Assembly: GCF_000152965.1 (NCBI RefSeq)
Contig: NZ_CH902583.1
Location: 2,239,892-2,303,891 of the forward strand
Length of the DNA: 64,000 nucleotides
DNA from: Roseobacter sp. MED193
GTDB lineage: Bacteria; Pseudomonadota; Alphaproteobacteria; Rhodobacterales; Rhodobacteraceae
Reading direction: 5' to 3'
Positions 1 to 8,272 of the stretch are shown one piece after another. The position numbers were made by a program, and so were the translations under genes. Position 1 is the first letter of the stretch, and each line of letters begins with the position of its first letter. The notes below the pieces were generated by a model, which was given only the letters and a program-made list of their open reading frames with translations, searched no databases and was not told the DNA's origin.

Positions 1-9
1 AGAAGTACC

Positions 10-801
10 ATGCGTCATGACCCAGCAGGAGCCTCAATCGTGATCATGCTGCGCAGTCTCAAGCTCTATGGCATGGCAAATGCGGTAGAAGATCTGGTTG
101 CCCAAGGTGGCCCAGCTTTTGAGGCCGCAACACCCATGTTGTCCCAATTGCTCAAAGCGGAGATTGCCGAACGGGAAGTGCGTTCAATCACATATCAAAC
201 AAAGGTGGCCCGCTTTCCGTCGTACAAAGACCTCGCTGGCTTTGAGTTTAGATCCAGTGACATCAATGAAGCGACCGTCAAGCAACTGCATCGGTGCGAG
301 TTCATGGAGAACGCTGAGAATGTCGTGCTCATCGGCGGACCTGGAACGGGCAAGAGCCATGTCGCGACCGCAATCGGTGTTCAGGCCATTGAACATCACA
401 GGTGCAAGGTTCGCTTCTACTCAACCGTCGAACTGGTCAACGCGCTAGAACAGGAAAAGGCGCTCGGCAAGACCGGAAAGATGGCAGAGATGATGACCAA
501 AATTGACCTCGTGATTTTGGATGAACTTGGCTACTTGCCGTTCAGTCCATCCGGCGGCGCACTGCTGTTCCACCTGCTGAGCAAACTCTATGAACGCACC
601 AGCGTCATCATAACCACCAACCTCAGCTTCTCAGAATGGGCCCAGGTCTTCGGAGATGCAAAGATGACCACGGCGCTGTTAGATCGCCTCACACACCGCT
701 GTCACATCCTGGAAACCGGAAACGACAGCTACCGCTTCAAAGCCAGCTCAGAAGCCGCAAAGAAAACACGAAAGGAAACGCCGACATTGACCAAAACATA
801 A
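10..801 (+). CDS. istB: IS21-family helper ATPase IstB
   Basis: IstB is the AAA+ ATPase that assists the IstA transposase of IS21-type elements in target selection and strand transfer. The 263-residue product has an N-terminal IstB region ([17 protein letters not shown]), a Walker A motif GGPGTGKSH near residue 110, and a Walker B segment [13 protein letters not shown] near residue 165, followed by the sensor region [10 protein letters not shown]. Length is normal for the family (about 250). The partner istA should lie immediately to the left, outside the window. The gene appears intact, so the element may still be active if istA is intact too. Confidence 0.93.
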   Translation: MRHDPAGASIVIMLRSLKLYGMANAVEDLVAQGGPAFEAATPMLSQLLKAEIAEREVRSITYQTKVARFPSYKDLAGFEFRSSDINEATVKQLHRCEFMENAENVVLIGGPGTGKSHVATAIGVQAIEHHRCKVRFYSTVELVNALEQEKALGKTGKMAEMMTKIDLVILDELGYLPFSPSGGALLFHLLSKLYERTSVIITTNLSFSEWAQVFGDAKMTTALLDRLTHRCHILETGNDSYRFKASSEAAKKTRKETPTLTKT

Positions 802-823
802 CCGCTGATACATAAACAAAGGT

Positions 824-859
824 GGGTCAAATCTCGGTGAAAATACCGGGTCAGTTCTC
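824..859. repeat. Direct repeats in the IS21 right terminus
   Basis: GGGTCAAATCTC at 824-835 and GGGTCAGTTCTC at 848-859 are two direct copies spaced 24 bp apart between istB and the flagellar gene. IS21-type ends typically carry such repeated transposase-binding sites. Confidence 0.5.
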
Positions 860-881
860 AACGCAAATCAACAATCATTCA

Positions 882-2327
882 TTACATCCTCAGAAGAGTT
901 TGCATCATCTCATCAATAGCCGAGAGCATTTTTGCATTTGCAGCATATGCGTTCTCGATGAGCATCATGTTTTGCAGCTCGGCGTCCGAATCCACACCAA
1001 GAGCCAGTTCAGCCTGGGCCAGTTCGGTGTAGCTGGTGGCAGCATAGCTTAGCATGTTGTTGGCACTGTCACTGTCGCGGGCAAAACGCGACATGACAGA
1101 GGCACTGAGCGTGTTGAGATCCGAAGAAATGAGGCCCAGCTTCGTCGTTGAAACTGTCCGGTTCTCGCTGATGGCTTCGGAATAGGCAATAAGCTGGCTT
1201 GCATCACCAGGGTCACCCTCGGTGGCCGCGTAGAGACCATCACGCAGACGCCAAGTCTCTGCCTGACCATCCATGGCCACCAGATCGTTCAGTTCCAGTC
1301 GCGCCGACAGGCCAACTGTGTCGGAAGGATCAAATGCGCCGCCACCGTCGGTAAAGATCCCGGCATCTGTTGCCCCAATTGTCGCATCCAAGGCGGGATC
1401 CTGAAAGCGTTCCACCAAATCTCGCGCCATGGCATCCAGATCGTTCTGGGCTTCAACCGTGACATTGTCGCGGATATCAAAGGCCGCAATCAAAGTGCCG
1501 CCCCGCAAAGGTCCAGTGCTGGAGGTATCCATTGCAAGCCCGTTGATTTCCAGACCCGACAAAAGCCCATTCGCCTGGGTCATCTGTGGCTCAATCGTGC
1601 GGTTCACGTCAAAGCTCAACTCGGCTGCCTTACCGTCCAGCAAGGCAACGCCGCCAACGGTATAGAGCGCAATCCGACCCTGATCACGTTGGACAACATT
1701 GACCGGAATGGCCTGGTTTACCGCGTCCACCAGGAGATCACGTTGATCTTCCATCGCCGTGGTATTTGCACCCGTCGCCTGGGAAACGATGATCCGCGCA
1801 TTGAGTTTCTCCAGCTCTTTCAGCTGAGTGTTCAGCTGATCGACCTGCAGATCAATGGAGGATTCAGCGGCTTCCCGTTGCTGGTTCAACCCTTCAGCCG
1901 CATCAGTGATGGATTGAACCACCAGACCTGCCTTTACCGAAAGATCATGAAGACGTTCGGTAGAATCCGGCCGCGATATGGCTTCGACTAAGGCCGAATC
2001 AAAGTTCGAAATCTGAGCCGAAATGGACGTACTATCATCGACAGTGCCGACGAAGTTCGACATCCGAGAATAGAAATTGGCATAGACTTCGACCTTGGCA
2101 TATTCGGCCTCAGCTTTGCGGGTTGTAGATTGCAAGGCTGGATCGATATTGCGTTCCACGTCGCCAATCCTGACTCCAGCCGCGTATTGGCTGGAGGACA
2201 GGTTCAGCTTCTGTGAGGAGTAGCCAGGCGTCAGCGCATTGGCCAGGTTCTCCGAAGTTACTTGGGACAACCGCGCATTGGCAGTCAGTCCGGTCATCGC
2301 GGAGTTAAGTGCACTTGTGATAGACAT
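882..2327 (-). CDS. flgK: Flagellar hook-associated protein 1 FlgK
   Basis: FlgK forms the first junction ring between the flagellar hook and the filament and is exported by the flagellar type III system. The 481-residue product begins with the flagellar rod/hook N-terminal signature (MSITSALNSAMTGLTANARL, then SENLANALTPGYSSQ) and ends with the matching C-terminal helix (LMLIENAYAANAK-type segment, here MMLIENAYAANAKMLSAIDEM). It lies 44 bp downstream of flgE on the same strand, so the two are probably co-transcribed. An IS21 element ends about 8 bp beyond the stop codon. The reading frame is intact, but flgL/flgI, expected next, are not in the window. Confidence 0.93.
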   Translation of the reverse strand: MSITSALNSAMTGLTANARLSQVTSENLANALTPGYSSQKLNLSSSQYAAGVRIGDVERNIDPALQSTTRKAEAEYAKVEVYANFYSRMSNFVGTVDDSTSISAQISNFDSALVEAISRPDSTERLHDLSVKAGLVVQSITDAAEGLNQQREAAESSIDLQVDQLNTQLKELEKLNARIIVSQATGANTTAMEDQRDLLVDAVNQAIPVNVVQRDQGRIALYTVGGVALLDGKAAELSFDVNRTIEPQMTQANGLLSGLEINGLAMDTSSTGPLRGGTLIAAFDIRDNVTVEAQNDLDAMARDLVERFQDPALDATIGATDAGIFTDGGGAFDPSDTVGLSARLELNDLVAMDGQAETWRLRDGLYAATEGDPGDASQLIAYSEAISENRTVSTTKLGLISSDLNTLSASVMSRFARDSDSANNMLSYAATSYTELAQAELALGVDSDAELQNMMLIENAYAANAKMLSAIDEMMQTLLRM

Positions 2328-2371
2328 GTCAGGCTGCTCTTTCTAAGCCGGAGTCAAAGTATCAGCGGTTA

Positions 2372-3673
2372 TTATCGCTTGATGTTCGTGGTTTCCTGAA
2401 GCATCTCATCGACGGTCTGGATCACTTTGGCATTGGACGAATAGGCCCGCTGCGTCTTGATCATATCCGTCAGTTCGGTCGCCACATCGGTGGCAGATTC
2501 TTCCTGCGCATAGGAAGCAACTTCACCTGTTGGCCCATCTCCCGCATCCCACAGGAAGTAGGATCCACTGTCTGAAGACGGCAGGTAAGTTTGGTTATCC
2601 AGCGATTTCAGGCCGTTCAGATTTGGCACATCCACCAGCGGGATCTTAAAGATGACACGGCTGGCACCTGAATCGTAGTTGGCGCGGACATAACCCTGTG
2701 GGTCGACCTCAACACCAACCATGGTGCCCACTTCAGAACCATCCTTGGTCACAGAGGCCGGAGCAAAGGTATCCGAAAGCTGGGTGAAACCATCGCTTTC
2801 GCCAATCATGCCCAGATTGATTTCCATCGGGCCGCCATCCACGTTCACCACAACGCTGCCAGTTGCCGGATCATAGGCACCGCCTGACACCGCGGTCACT
2901 GAGGCCAGGGAGCCCCCAGCGGTCCGGGAATCGTTGAAGGTCATGGTATATTCCCCGATCACTGCGCCACCAGAGGCGCTGTCAGTGATCTGCATGGTCC
3001 ATTCGTTTGAGGTCCCGGTTGCAGGCACTGTCGGGGTATAGGTGATACCCAGTGTCTGCGAGCTGCCCAGGTTGTCATAGTATTCAACCGTCATGTTGCG
3101 CACGGTGCCAGCGCTGCCCGCTTCGGTATCGGTCGCAGGAAGGTTCACCCCAAGGCCTACATTGGTTGTTGGCTCACCAGTCAGCTGGTTCATGTTGTAC
3201 TGAACCGGCTCCAGCCCTTCGGCCGTGTCGCGTGGGCCGTCAGAAACAGTTCCATCCGGGTTAGCCGGCCAGCCCAGCAACACCAGGCCAGAATTTGTCG
3301 TCAGATAACCATCCGCATTGGTCCGGAACGACCCGGTTGTGGTCATCAGCATGGTTGGTGAACCATTGCCACCTTCGATCTCGGTCAGCGAAGCAACTGG
3401 CAGCATGCCACGGCCACTAACGGCAAGGTCAGTCGAGTTATTGGTGCCAACCAGTGGGCCACGCTGATCAATAAGGCGCATATTGCTGGCAGACACACCG
3501 CCTGCAGAATATCTGCCACCCGAGGAGCCAACCACCATGGATTGGAAATCCGTCTCTACTCTCTTGTACCCGCTGGTCGACGAGTTCGCGATATTGTCCG
3601 AAATTGCGGCCAATGAACTCGCGTTTGCACTCAATCCGGAAACACCGGCATTCAGGGCGGAAGAAATGGTCAT
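2372..3673 (-). CDS. flgE: Flagellar hook protein FlgE
   Basis: FlgE is the structural subunit of the flagellar hook. The 433-residue protein has the N-terminal rod/hook signature (SALNAGVSGLSANASSLA, SDNIANSSTSGYKR), a large variable central domain rich in Gly, Thr and Ser, and the C-terminal signature (ELTDMIKTQRAYSSNAKVI, then TVDEMLQETTNIKR). The ATG at 3673 is preferred over an upstream in-frame start at 3712 because it begins the family signature and has AGAAAGG about 7 bases upstream. A near-perfect CtrA-type box lies at 3731-3745. flgK follows 44 bp downstream. Confidence 0.94.
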   Translation of the reverse strand: MTISSALNAGVSGLSANASSLAAISDNIANSSTSGYKRVETDFQSMVVGSSGGRYSAGGVSASNMRLIDQRGPLVGTNNSTDLAVSGRGMLPVASLTEIEGGNGSPTMLMTTTGSFRTNADGYLTTNSGLVLLGWPANPDGTVSDGPRDTAEGLEPVQYNMNQLTGEPTTNVGLGVNLPATDTEAGSAGTVRNMTVEYYDNLGSSQTLGITYTPTVPATGTSNEWTMQITDSASGGAVIGEYTMTFNDSRTAGGSLASVTAVSGGAYDPATGSVVVNVDGGPMEINLGMIGESDGFTQLSDTFAPASVTKDGSEVGTMVGVEVDPQGYVRANYDSGASRVIFKIPLVDVPNLNGLKSLDNQTYLPSSDSGSYFLWDAGDGPTGEVASYAQEESATDVATELTDMIKTQRAYSSNAKVIQTVDEMLQETTNIKR

Positions 3674-3730
3674 GTTGCGCCTTTCTGCTGCAATAAGTCG
3701 TTCTTGGAGCAACAGCTAGCGCATCAGCAC

Positions 3731-3745
3731 TTAACGGGCGGCTAA
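3731..3745. promoter_or_regulatory. Near-consensus CtrA-type box upstream of flgE
   Basis: TTAA, 7 bases, CTAA: one mismatch from the palindromic TTAA-N7-TTAA pattern bound by CtrA in Caulobacter and its relatives. Its centre is about 65 bp upstream of the flgE start. Binding is inferred from the pattern alone. Confidence 0.4.
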
Positions 3746-3797
3746 CAGATAAAATGCAATTTATACTGCGCCGCCCGAGGGTAGATTTATATGGGGA

Positions 3798-4631
3798 TCA
3801 CTCGCGGAGAAGGATGATTTCCACACGATTATTCCTAACCGCCATCGGGTTTGTCACCGCAAGTTTTCGGTCTGCATGTCCCGTAATCCGGTGGATTCGG
3901 CTGGATTTCATGCCCCCCGATTCGAGCAGTGTCCGTGCGACGTTTGCGCGGGCATGAGACATTTCCCACACTGGGTTCTGTGCCAGAACCACCGGGTGCG
4001 ACTGGATATGCCCACTGATGGCAATGTCATTGGTCACACTGGCACTGACCCGCGCAACCATGCGCACCAGATCCCGGAACAGAGGCGTTGGCTCTGCGCC
4101 TCCAGCCTCAAAGAGACTGACACCGTCTGTCTCAAACAGCTCAACAATCAAACCTTCGTCAGTGACGCGGGTAATGATGTGCCGTGACATCTCCACCGAA
4201 ACCATGCTTTCACCGCCACGCCCCTGAAGCTGCTCTTCGATAGCACGAAACTTGCTGTCTTCCTCAGCCTTCTCAGCGTCGCTAACACCTGTCTCACCCT
4301 GGGCTTTCTGAGCGTCCATTGGATTGATGTCCGACGCACCTGTACCTGACTGCGGCTGAATGTCTTCGGTGAACATGCTGTCGCCCTGGAAGGCGCCATT
4401 GCCGCCACCGGAAATCCGGCTCAGCGGGATCGATGGCGAGAAGTAATCCGCCAGACCTTTACGTTGTTTCTCAGTTGTTGCGTTCAACAGCCACATCAAC
4501 AAGAAGAACGCCATCATGGCTGTCACAAAGTCCGCATAGGCCACCTTCCAGGCGCCCCCGTGGTGACCACCGCCACCGCTGACTTTTTTCTTCTTGATGA
4601 TAATGGGCGCCAGTCCGTTTTGTGCGCTCAT
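3798..4631 (-). CDS. motB: Flagellar stator protein MotB
   Basis: MotB pairs with MotA to form the proton channel of the flagellar motor and anchors it to peptidoglycan. The 277-residue product has a basic N-terminus (IIIKKKK), a Gly/His-rich stretch, one membrane segment (ADFVTAMMAFFLLMWLLN) preceded by the conserved proton-carrying Asp in YADF, and a C-terminal OmpA-like peptidoglycan-binding domain with ITGHADRK and NRVEI. The ATG at 4631 is chosen; an in-frame GTG at 4643 adds only four residues. motA is not adjacent. A perfect CtrA-type box lies 49 bp upstream, and flgE follows after 124 bp. Confidence 0.92.
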   Translation of the reverse strand: MSAQNGLAPIIIKKKKVSGGGGHHGGAWKVAYADFVTAMMAFFLLMWLLNATTEKQRKGLADYFSPSIPLSRISGGGNGAFQGDSMFTEDIQPQSGTGASDINPMDAQKAQGETGVSDAEKAEEDSKFRAIEEQLQGRGGESMVSVEMSRHIITRVTDEGLIVELFETDGVSLFEAGGAEPTPLFRDLVRMVARVSASVTNDIAISGHIQSHPVVLAQNPVWEMSHARANVARTLLESGGMKSSRIHRITGHADRKLAVTNPMAVRNNRVEIILLRE

Positions 4632-4679
4632 ATCCACCACCACTAATTTTCACCCACTATTGGGATATCAGTTGGGGTG

Positions 4680-4694
4680 TTAAATGGCCCTTAA
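4680..4694. promoter_or_regulatory. Perfect CtrA-type box upstream of motB
   Basis: TTAA at 4680-4683 and TTAA at 4691-4694 are separated by exactly 7 bases (ATGGCCC), the full CtrA recognition pattern. Two further TTAA half-sites follow at 4698 and 4714, giving four within 38 bp. The box is centred about 56 bp upstream of the motB ATG. Flagellar genes are known CtrA targets in alphaproteobacteria; binding here is inferred. Confidence 0.6.
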
Positions 4695-4814
4695 CAGTTA
4701 AACTTGCCGGCAGTTAAGACATGTAAAGAGAGGGTTTCACCTGTGCCACGGCCAGTAACGGGCCAAAATCAGCTCTAGAATGGCCGAGCCGTGGTAAATA
4801 GAGGGTGAACATTT

Positions 4815-4844
4815 TGCGCCCCAACTACAAATCAGTGGGGCGCA
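4815..4844. terminator. Hairpin downstream of the acyl-CoA ligase gene
   Basis: TGCGCCCC and GGGGCGCA form a perfect 8-bp stem around a 14-base loop, starting 8 bases beyond the ligase stop codon at 4852. No clear run of T follows on either strand, so it is a weak candidate for an intrinsic terminator or an mRNA 3' end stabiliser. Confidence 0.35.
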
Positions 4845-4851
4845 GAACGGT

Positions 4852-6474
4852 TTAGTTGTCTTCGAGCAGAATCGAGCCAAAGGATTCGCGCAGTTTATTT
4901 TTCAAAACCTTACCAGTCCCGCCCAGAGGCAGCTCGGTCACAAAGACCACTTTGTCGGGGATCTGCCAGCTGGCCACCTTGCCCTCATAGTGGGTCAACA
5001 GTTGTTCTTCGGTAAGCGCGCTATCGGACTTAATGGCAATCACCACTGGACGTTCATCCCATTTCGGATGCTGCGCCGCAATGGCAGCGGCCTGGGCCAC
5101 TTGAGGGTGCGACATGGCGATATCTTCCAGTTCCACAGTCGAGATCCACTCGCCACCAGATTTGATGATATCTTTGGAGCGGTCACGGATAATCATGTAG
5201 CCGTCGCCATCAATAGTGGCCACATCTCCGGTATCAAACCAGCCATCCATGGTCAGAGCGCTGGCCTCCTGGCCAAAATAGGTGTCGATGATCCAATGGC
5301 CACGAATTTGTAGTTCACCCTGGGTTTCCCCATCATGGGGCAGCACATGGCCGGACTCATCAACTATGCGCAACTCAACGCCATAGGGTGGGCGCCCTTG
5401 ACCTTCGCGAATGGCACCTTTTTCGGTATCAGACAGATCCTGGTGCTTTTGCAGCAGATGATTCAACGTTCCGAGCGGGCTGGTTTCGGTCATGCCCCAG
5501 GCATGGATCAGCTCCACCCCGTATTTGTCACGGAAGGCCGGGATCATCACCGTTGGCAGCGCCGAGCCGCCCACAACGGTGCGAGTCAGGCTTTCGGCCT
5601 TGCTGCCGGTTTTCTCCAGTGCCTGCAACAGGCCCATCCAGATGGTTGGCACGCCCAGCGCCAGTGTCACCTTTTCACCGTCGATCAGACGCACTAGGCT
5701 TTCTCCATCCAGATTTGGCCCGGGCAGCACCAGCTTGGCTCCGACACCGGCAGCGATATAGGGCACGCCCCAGGCATTGACGTGGAACATCGGGACCACT
5801 GCCATCACGGTATCACGCGCCGAAATCGCCAGGCCATCCGGCTGGTTGCCACCCAGCGAATGAAGCACTGTGGTCCGGTGCGTGTACTGAACGCCCTTTG
5901 GATTGCCGGTGGTGCCCGAGGTATAGCACAGGCTAGAGGGCATATTCTCATCCAGCACGGGCCAGCTATAGTCGTCAGCCTCAGCGCCAATCAGCTCGTC
6001 ATAGAACAGAATACCCGGCACCGCCTCGGCAGCCTCCTCATCGCGAGGCCCCATCAGAACGATATGTTTGATGGTCTTGAAGTGTTCTTTCAACTGGCCC
6101 ACAGCAGGTACAAAAGTGGCATCAATGAACAAGACCTGATCTGCCGCATGATTGATGATATAGATCAGCTGCTCAGGCTTCAGGCGCGGATTGATCGTGT
6201 GGCAGATCATGCCTGCCCCTGCGACACCAAAATAGATCTCCAGGTGGCGGCGATTGTTCCAGGCGATGGTACCGCAACGCTCCCCCTGGGCCACACCCAA
6301 ACGCTCCAGAGCGGCGGCCAGTTTACGGGCGTTTGCCTCGATCTCACCCCAGCTGGAATGCACCACCTCGCCTGAGGTCTCTACCGACGTCACTGTGGTT
6401 TCGCCGTGGTAACGACCCGCATGTTCAACCAGAGAACTGATTGTCAGCGGTTTGTGCATCATTTTACCAAGCAT
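4852..6474 (-). CDS. Acyl-CoA synthetase (AMP-forming), medium/long-chain or DmdB-like
   Basis: This ANL-superfamily ligase activates a carboxylic acid with ATP to acyl-AMP and then acyl-CoA. The 540-residue product shows the P-loop-like motif YTSGTTGNPKGV near residue 190, HAWGMTETSP near 330, the DGWFDTGDVATID motif near 425, the hinge IIRDRSKDIIKSGGEWIS, and the C-terminal lysine context PLGGTGKVLKNKLRE. These are all the expected catalytic elements. Overall it resembles the roseobacter group that includes fatty-acyl and methylmercaptopropionate (DmdB) CoA ligases; the sequence does not settle which. It starts 18 bp after the GMC dehydrogenase with GAGGAG upstream, so the two form one operon. 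Confidence 0.85.
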   Translation of the reverse strand: MLGKMMHKPLTISSLVEHAGRYHGETTVTSVETSGEVVHSSWGEIEANARKLAAALERLGVAQGERCGTIAWNNRRHLEIYFGVAGAGMICHTINPRLKPEQLIYIINHAADQVLFIDATFVPAVGQLKEHFKTIKHIVLMGPRDEEAAEAVPGILFYDELIGAEADDYSWPVLDENMPSSLCYTSGTTGNPKGVQYTHRTTVLHSLGGNQPDGLAISARDTVMAVVPMFHVNAWGVPYIAAGVGAKLVLPGPNLDGESLVRLIDGEKVTLALGVPTIWMGLLQALEKTGSKAESLTRTVVGGSALPTVMIPAFRDKYGVELIHAWGMTETSPLGTLNHLLQKHQDLSDTEKGAIREGQGRPPYGVELRIVDESGHVLPHDGETQGELQIRGHWIIDTYFGQEASALTMDGWFDTGDVATIDGDGYMIIRDRSKDIIKSGGEWISTVELEDIAMSHPQVAQAAAIAAQHPKWDERPVVIAIKSDSALTEEQLLTHYEGKVASWQIPDKVVFVTELPLGGTGKVLKNKLRESFGSILLEDN

Positions 6475-6492
6475 TTCGCCTGTCTCCTCATA

Positions 6493-8115
6493 TTATTCTG
6501 CGGCAAGCGCCGCATGGCCACGGATCATATCCGCAGCCTTTTCAGCAATCATTATGGTGGGCGCGTTGGTATTGCCGCCTATCAGCCGTGGCATGACAGA
6601 GGCATCGACAACGCGCAGCCCCTCCAGGCCCCGCACCTTCAATTCCGGATCGACAACAGCCATGTCATCCTGCCCCATCTTGCAGGTCCCCACCGGATGA
6701 TAAATCGTATCCGAGCGGGAACGGATGTGCTGCTCCAACGCTGCGTCATCCGGCTCTTCTTTGATAAAGAGTTCTTTATGAATAAAGCCCGCCAATGGTG
6801 CAGTCTGCATCAGCTGTCGCGTCTTACGCGCGCCCTTCATTAGCACCGCCAGATCTTCGGGATCGGACAGAAACTGTGGGTCAATGCGTGGCGGTGCCAT
6901 GGGATCCGCCGAGCTCAGCCCCACCGAGCCCCGCGATTTTGGTCTGAGCACGCAGACATGACAACTGAACCCATGGCCCATGTGCAATTTGCGCGCATGA
7001 TCATCGACAATTGAAATCACAAAATGCAGCTGGATATCAGCGCGTTCTAGGTGGCTTTCGGTTTTGAGGAAGGCCGCCCCTTCGGCAAAGGGGGTAGAAA
7101 GCATACCTGTTCCAGATTTGCGCCAATCGGCCATATGTTTCAGCAGCGACAGACTGCCGGGCAGCGAGATGCCAAAATTGTCGCGATCTTTGCTTTTGTA
7201 GGCCAGGGTGAAATCCAAATGGTCCTGCAGATTCTGGCCAACGCCGGGCAGCTCATGCACCAACGTGATGCCATGGGGCTCGATATCCTCAGCCCGGCCA
7301 ACACCGGAGAGTTGCAACAATTGTGGCGAATTAAATGCTCCGCCACATAGGATCACCTCACGCTTTGCTGTGACCTGCTTCTCCTGGCCGCCCCGGCGAT
7401 AGGCAACGCCCGTGGCGCGCTTTCCCTCAAACAGCACCCGGCTGGCATGGGCCTTGGTCAAGATCGTCAGGTTGGGGCAGTCCATCACCGGATGCAGATA
7501 GGCTGCCGCTGCCGAGCATCGCTCACCATTCCTATCCTTGGCGTGGAACTGAGTGACCTGATATTCGCCGATGCCTTCGTTGTCGCCGCTGTTGAAATCC
7601 GCAACCTCGCGGATCTGCAACGCCTGCCCAGCCTCGACAAAGGCGCGCGTTATAGGGCGTGGGGATTTCTGGTTACTGACCTGCAAAGGCCCGCTGTCAC
7701 CATGCACCGCATCACTGCCGCGTTCGTTGTTTTCGGCCCGTTTGAAATAGGGCAGCACCGCCTCCCAGTTCCAACCGTCACAGCCCAGATCGGCCCATTC
7801 GTCATAGTCCTTGGCGTGGCCACGCACATAGAGCATGGCATTGATGGCGCTGGACCCGCCCAGCGCCTTACCGCGCGGCTGATAGCCTTTGCGGCCGTTC
7901 AACCCCGGTTGCGGCACCGTTTCAAAAGCCCAGTTGTTGATCTTGGGGCGCCCAGGCAGCATGGCAACAACCGCAGCAGGGGCACGCACCAGAATGCTGT
8001 CGCCCTTGCCGCCGGCCTCAATCAGGCAGACCGTAGCAGAAGACTCCTCGCTCAAACGTGCAGCCAATGTGGACCCCGCAGAGCCACCCCCGACAATCAC
8101 ATAGTCAAACTGCAT
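6493..8115 (-). CDS. GMC-family FAD alcohol dehydrogenase (choline/alkanol dehydrogenase type)
   Basis: Glucose-methanol-choline oxidoreductases use FAD to oxidise primary alcohols to aldehydes. The 540-residue product has the N-terminal dinucleotide fold YVIVGGGSAGSTLAARL, the GMC signature RGKALGGSSAINAMLYVRG near residue 80, the motif HPVGTCKMG near 470 bearing the catalytic His region, and the terminal GNTNAPTIMIAEKAADMI. The ATG at 8115 is chosen because GGGAGG lies 6 bases upstream; longer starts place the FAD motif too far in. Similarity is to BetA/AlkJ-type enzymes. The downstream CoA ligase suggests an alcohol to acid to acyl-CoA route, but no aldehyde dehydrogenase is adjacent. Confidence 0.87.
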   Translation of the reverse strand: MQFDYVIVGGGSAGSTLAARLSEESSATVCLIEAGGKGDSILVRAPAAVVAMLPGRPKINNWAFETVPQPGLNGRKGYQPRGKALGGSSAINAMLYVRGHAKDYDEWADLGCDGWNWEAVLPYFKRAENNERGSDAVHGDSGPLQVSNQKSPRPITRAFVEAGQALQIREVADFNSGDNEGIGEYQVTQFHAKDRNGERCSAAAAYLHPVMDCPNLTILTKAHASRVLFEGKRATGVAYRRGGQEKQVTAKREVILCGGAFNSPQLLQLSGVGRAEDIEPHGITLVHELPGVGQNLQDHLDFTLAYKSKDRDNFGISLPGSLSLLKHMADWRKSGTGMLSTPFAEGAAFLKTESHLERADIQLHFVISIVDDHARKLHMGHGFSCHVCVLRPKSRGSVGLSSADPMAPPRIDPQFLSDPEDLAVLMKGARKTRQLMQTAPLAGFIHKELFIKEEPDDAALEQHIRSRSDTIYHPVGTCKMGQDDMAVVDPELKVRGLEGLRVVDASVMPRLIGGNTNAPTIMIAEKAADMIRGHAALAAE

Positions 8116-8272
8116 TGCTTCCCTCCCCGAAAACCCTGTGGGTTTAAGCAGAGCCAAGGCAACAAGCGCTGTCCACCCTTACACAGCGTAATTTGAAGCA
8201 ATCACAAAAAACACAGGCCAAGGGACCGCAATCAGCTCTGTGTTGCTCCTGCAATCCCTCGGTTTAAGCCTG

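Larger units (their letters stand above)
1..873 (+). mobile_element. Right end of an IS21-family insertion sequence (partial)
   Basis: The segment carries istB and then a short non-coding tail that stops just before the flgK stop codon. The tail holds two copies of the pattern GGGTCAnnTCTC (824-835 and 848-859, 24 bp apart), like the repeated transposase-binding sites at IS21-family termini, and runs to about 873 (…AATCAACA). The left end and istA lie outside the window, so the terminal inverted repeat, target duplication and exact boundary cannot be verified. The right boundary is an inference from where the repeats stop and flgK begins. Confidence 0.7.

Noticed and set aside
7447-8196. A 249-codon plus-strand frame opposite the GMC dehydrogenase
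   Set aside because: Antisense shadow of a well-supported FAD enzyme.
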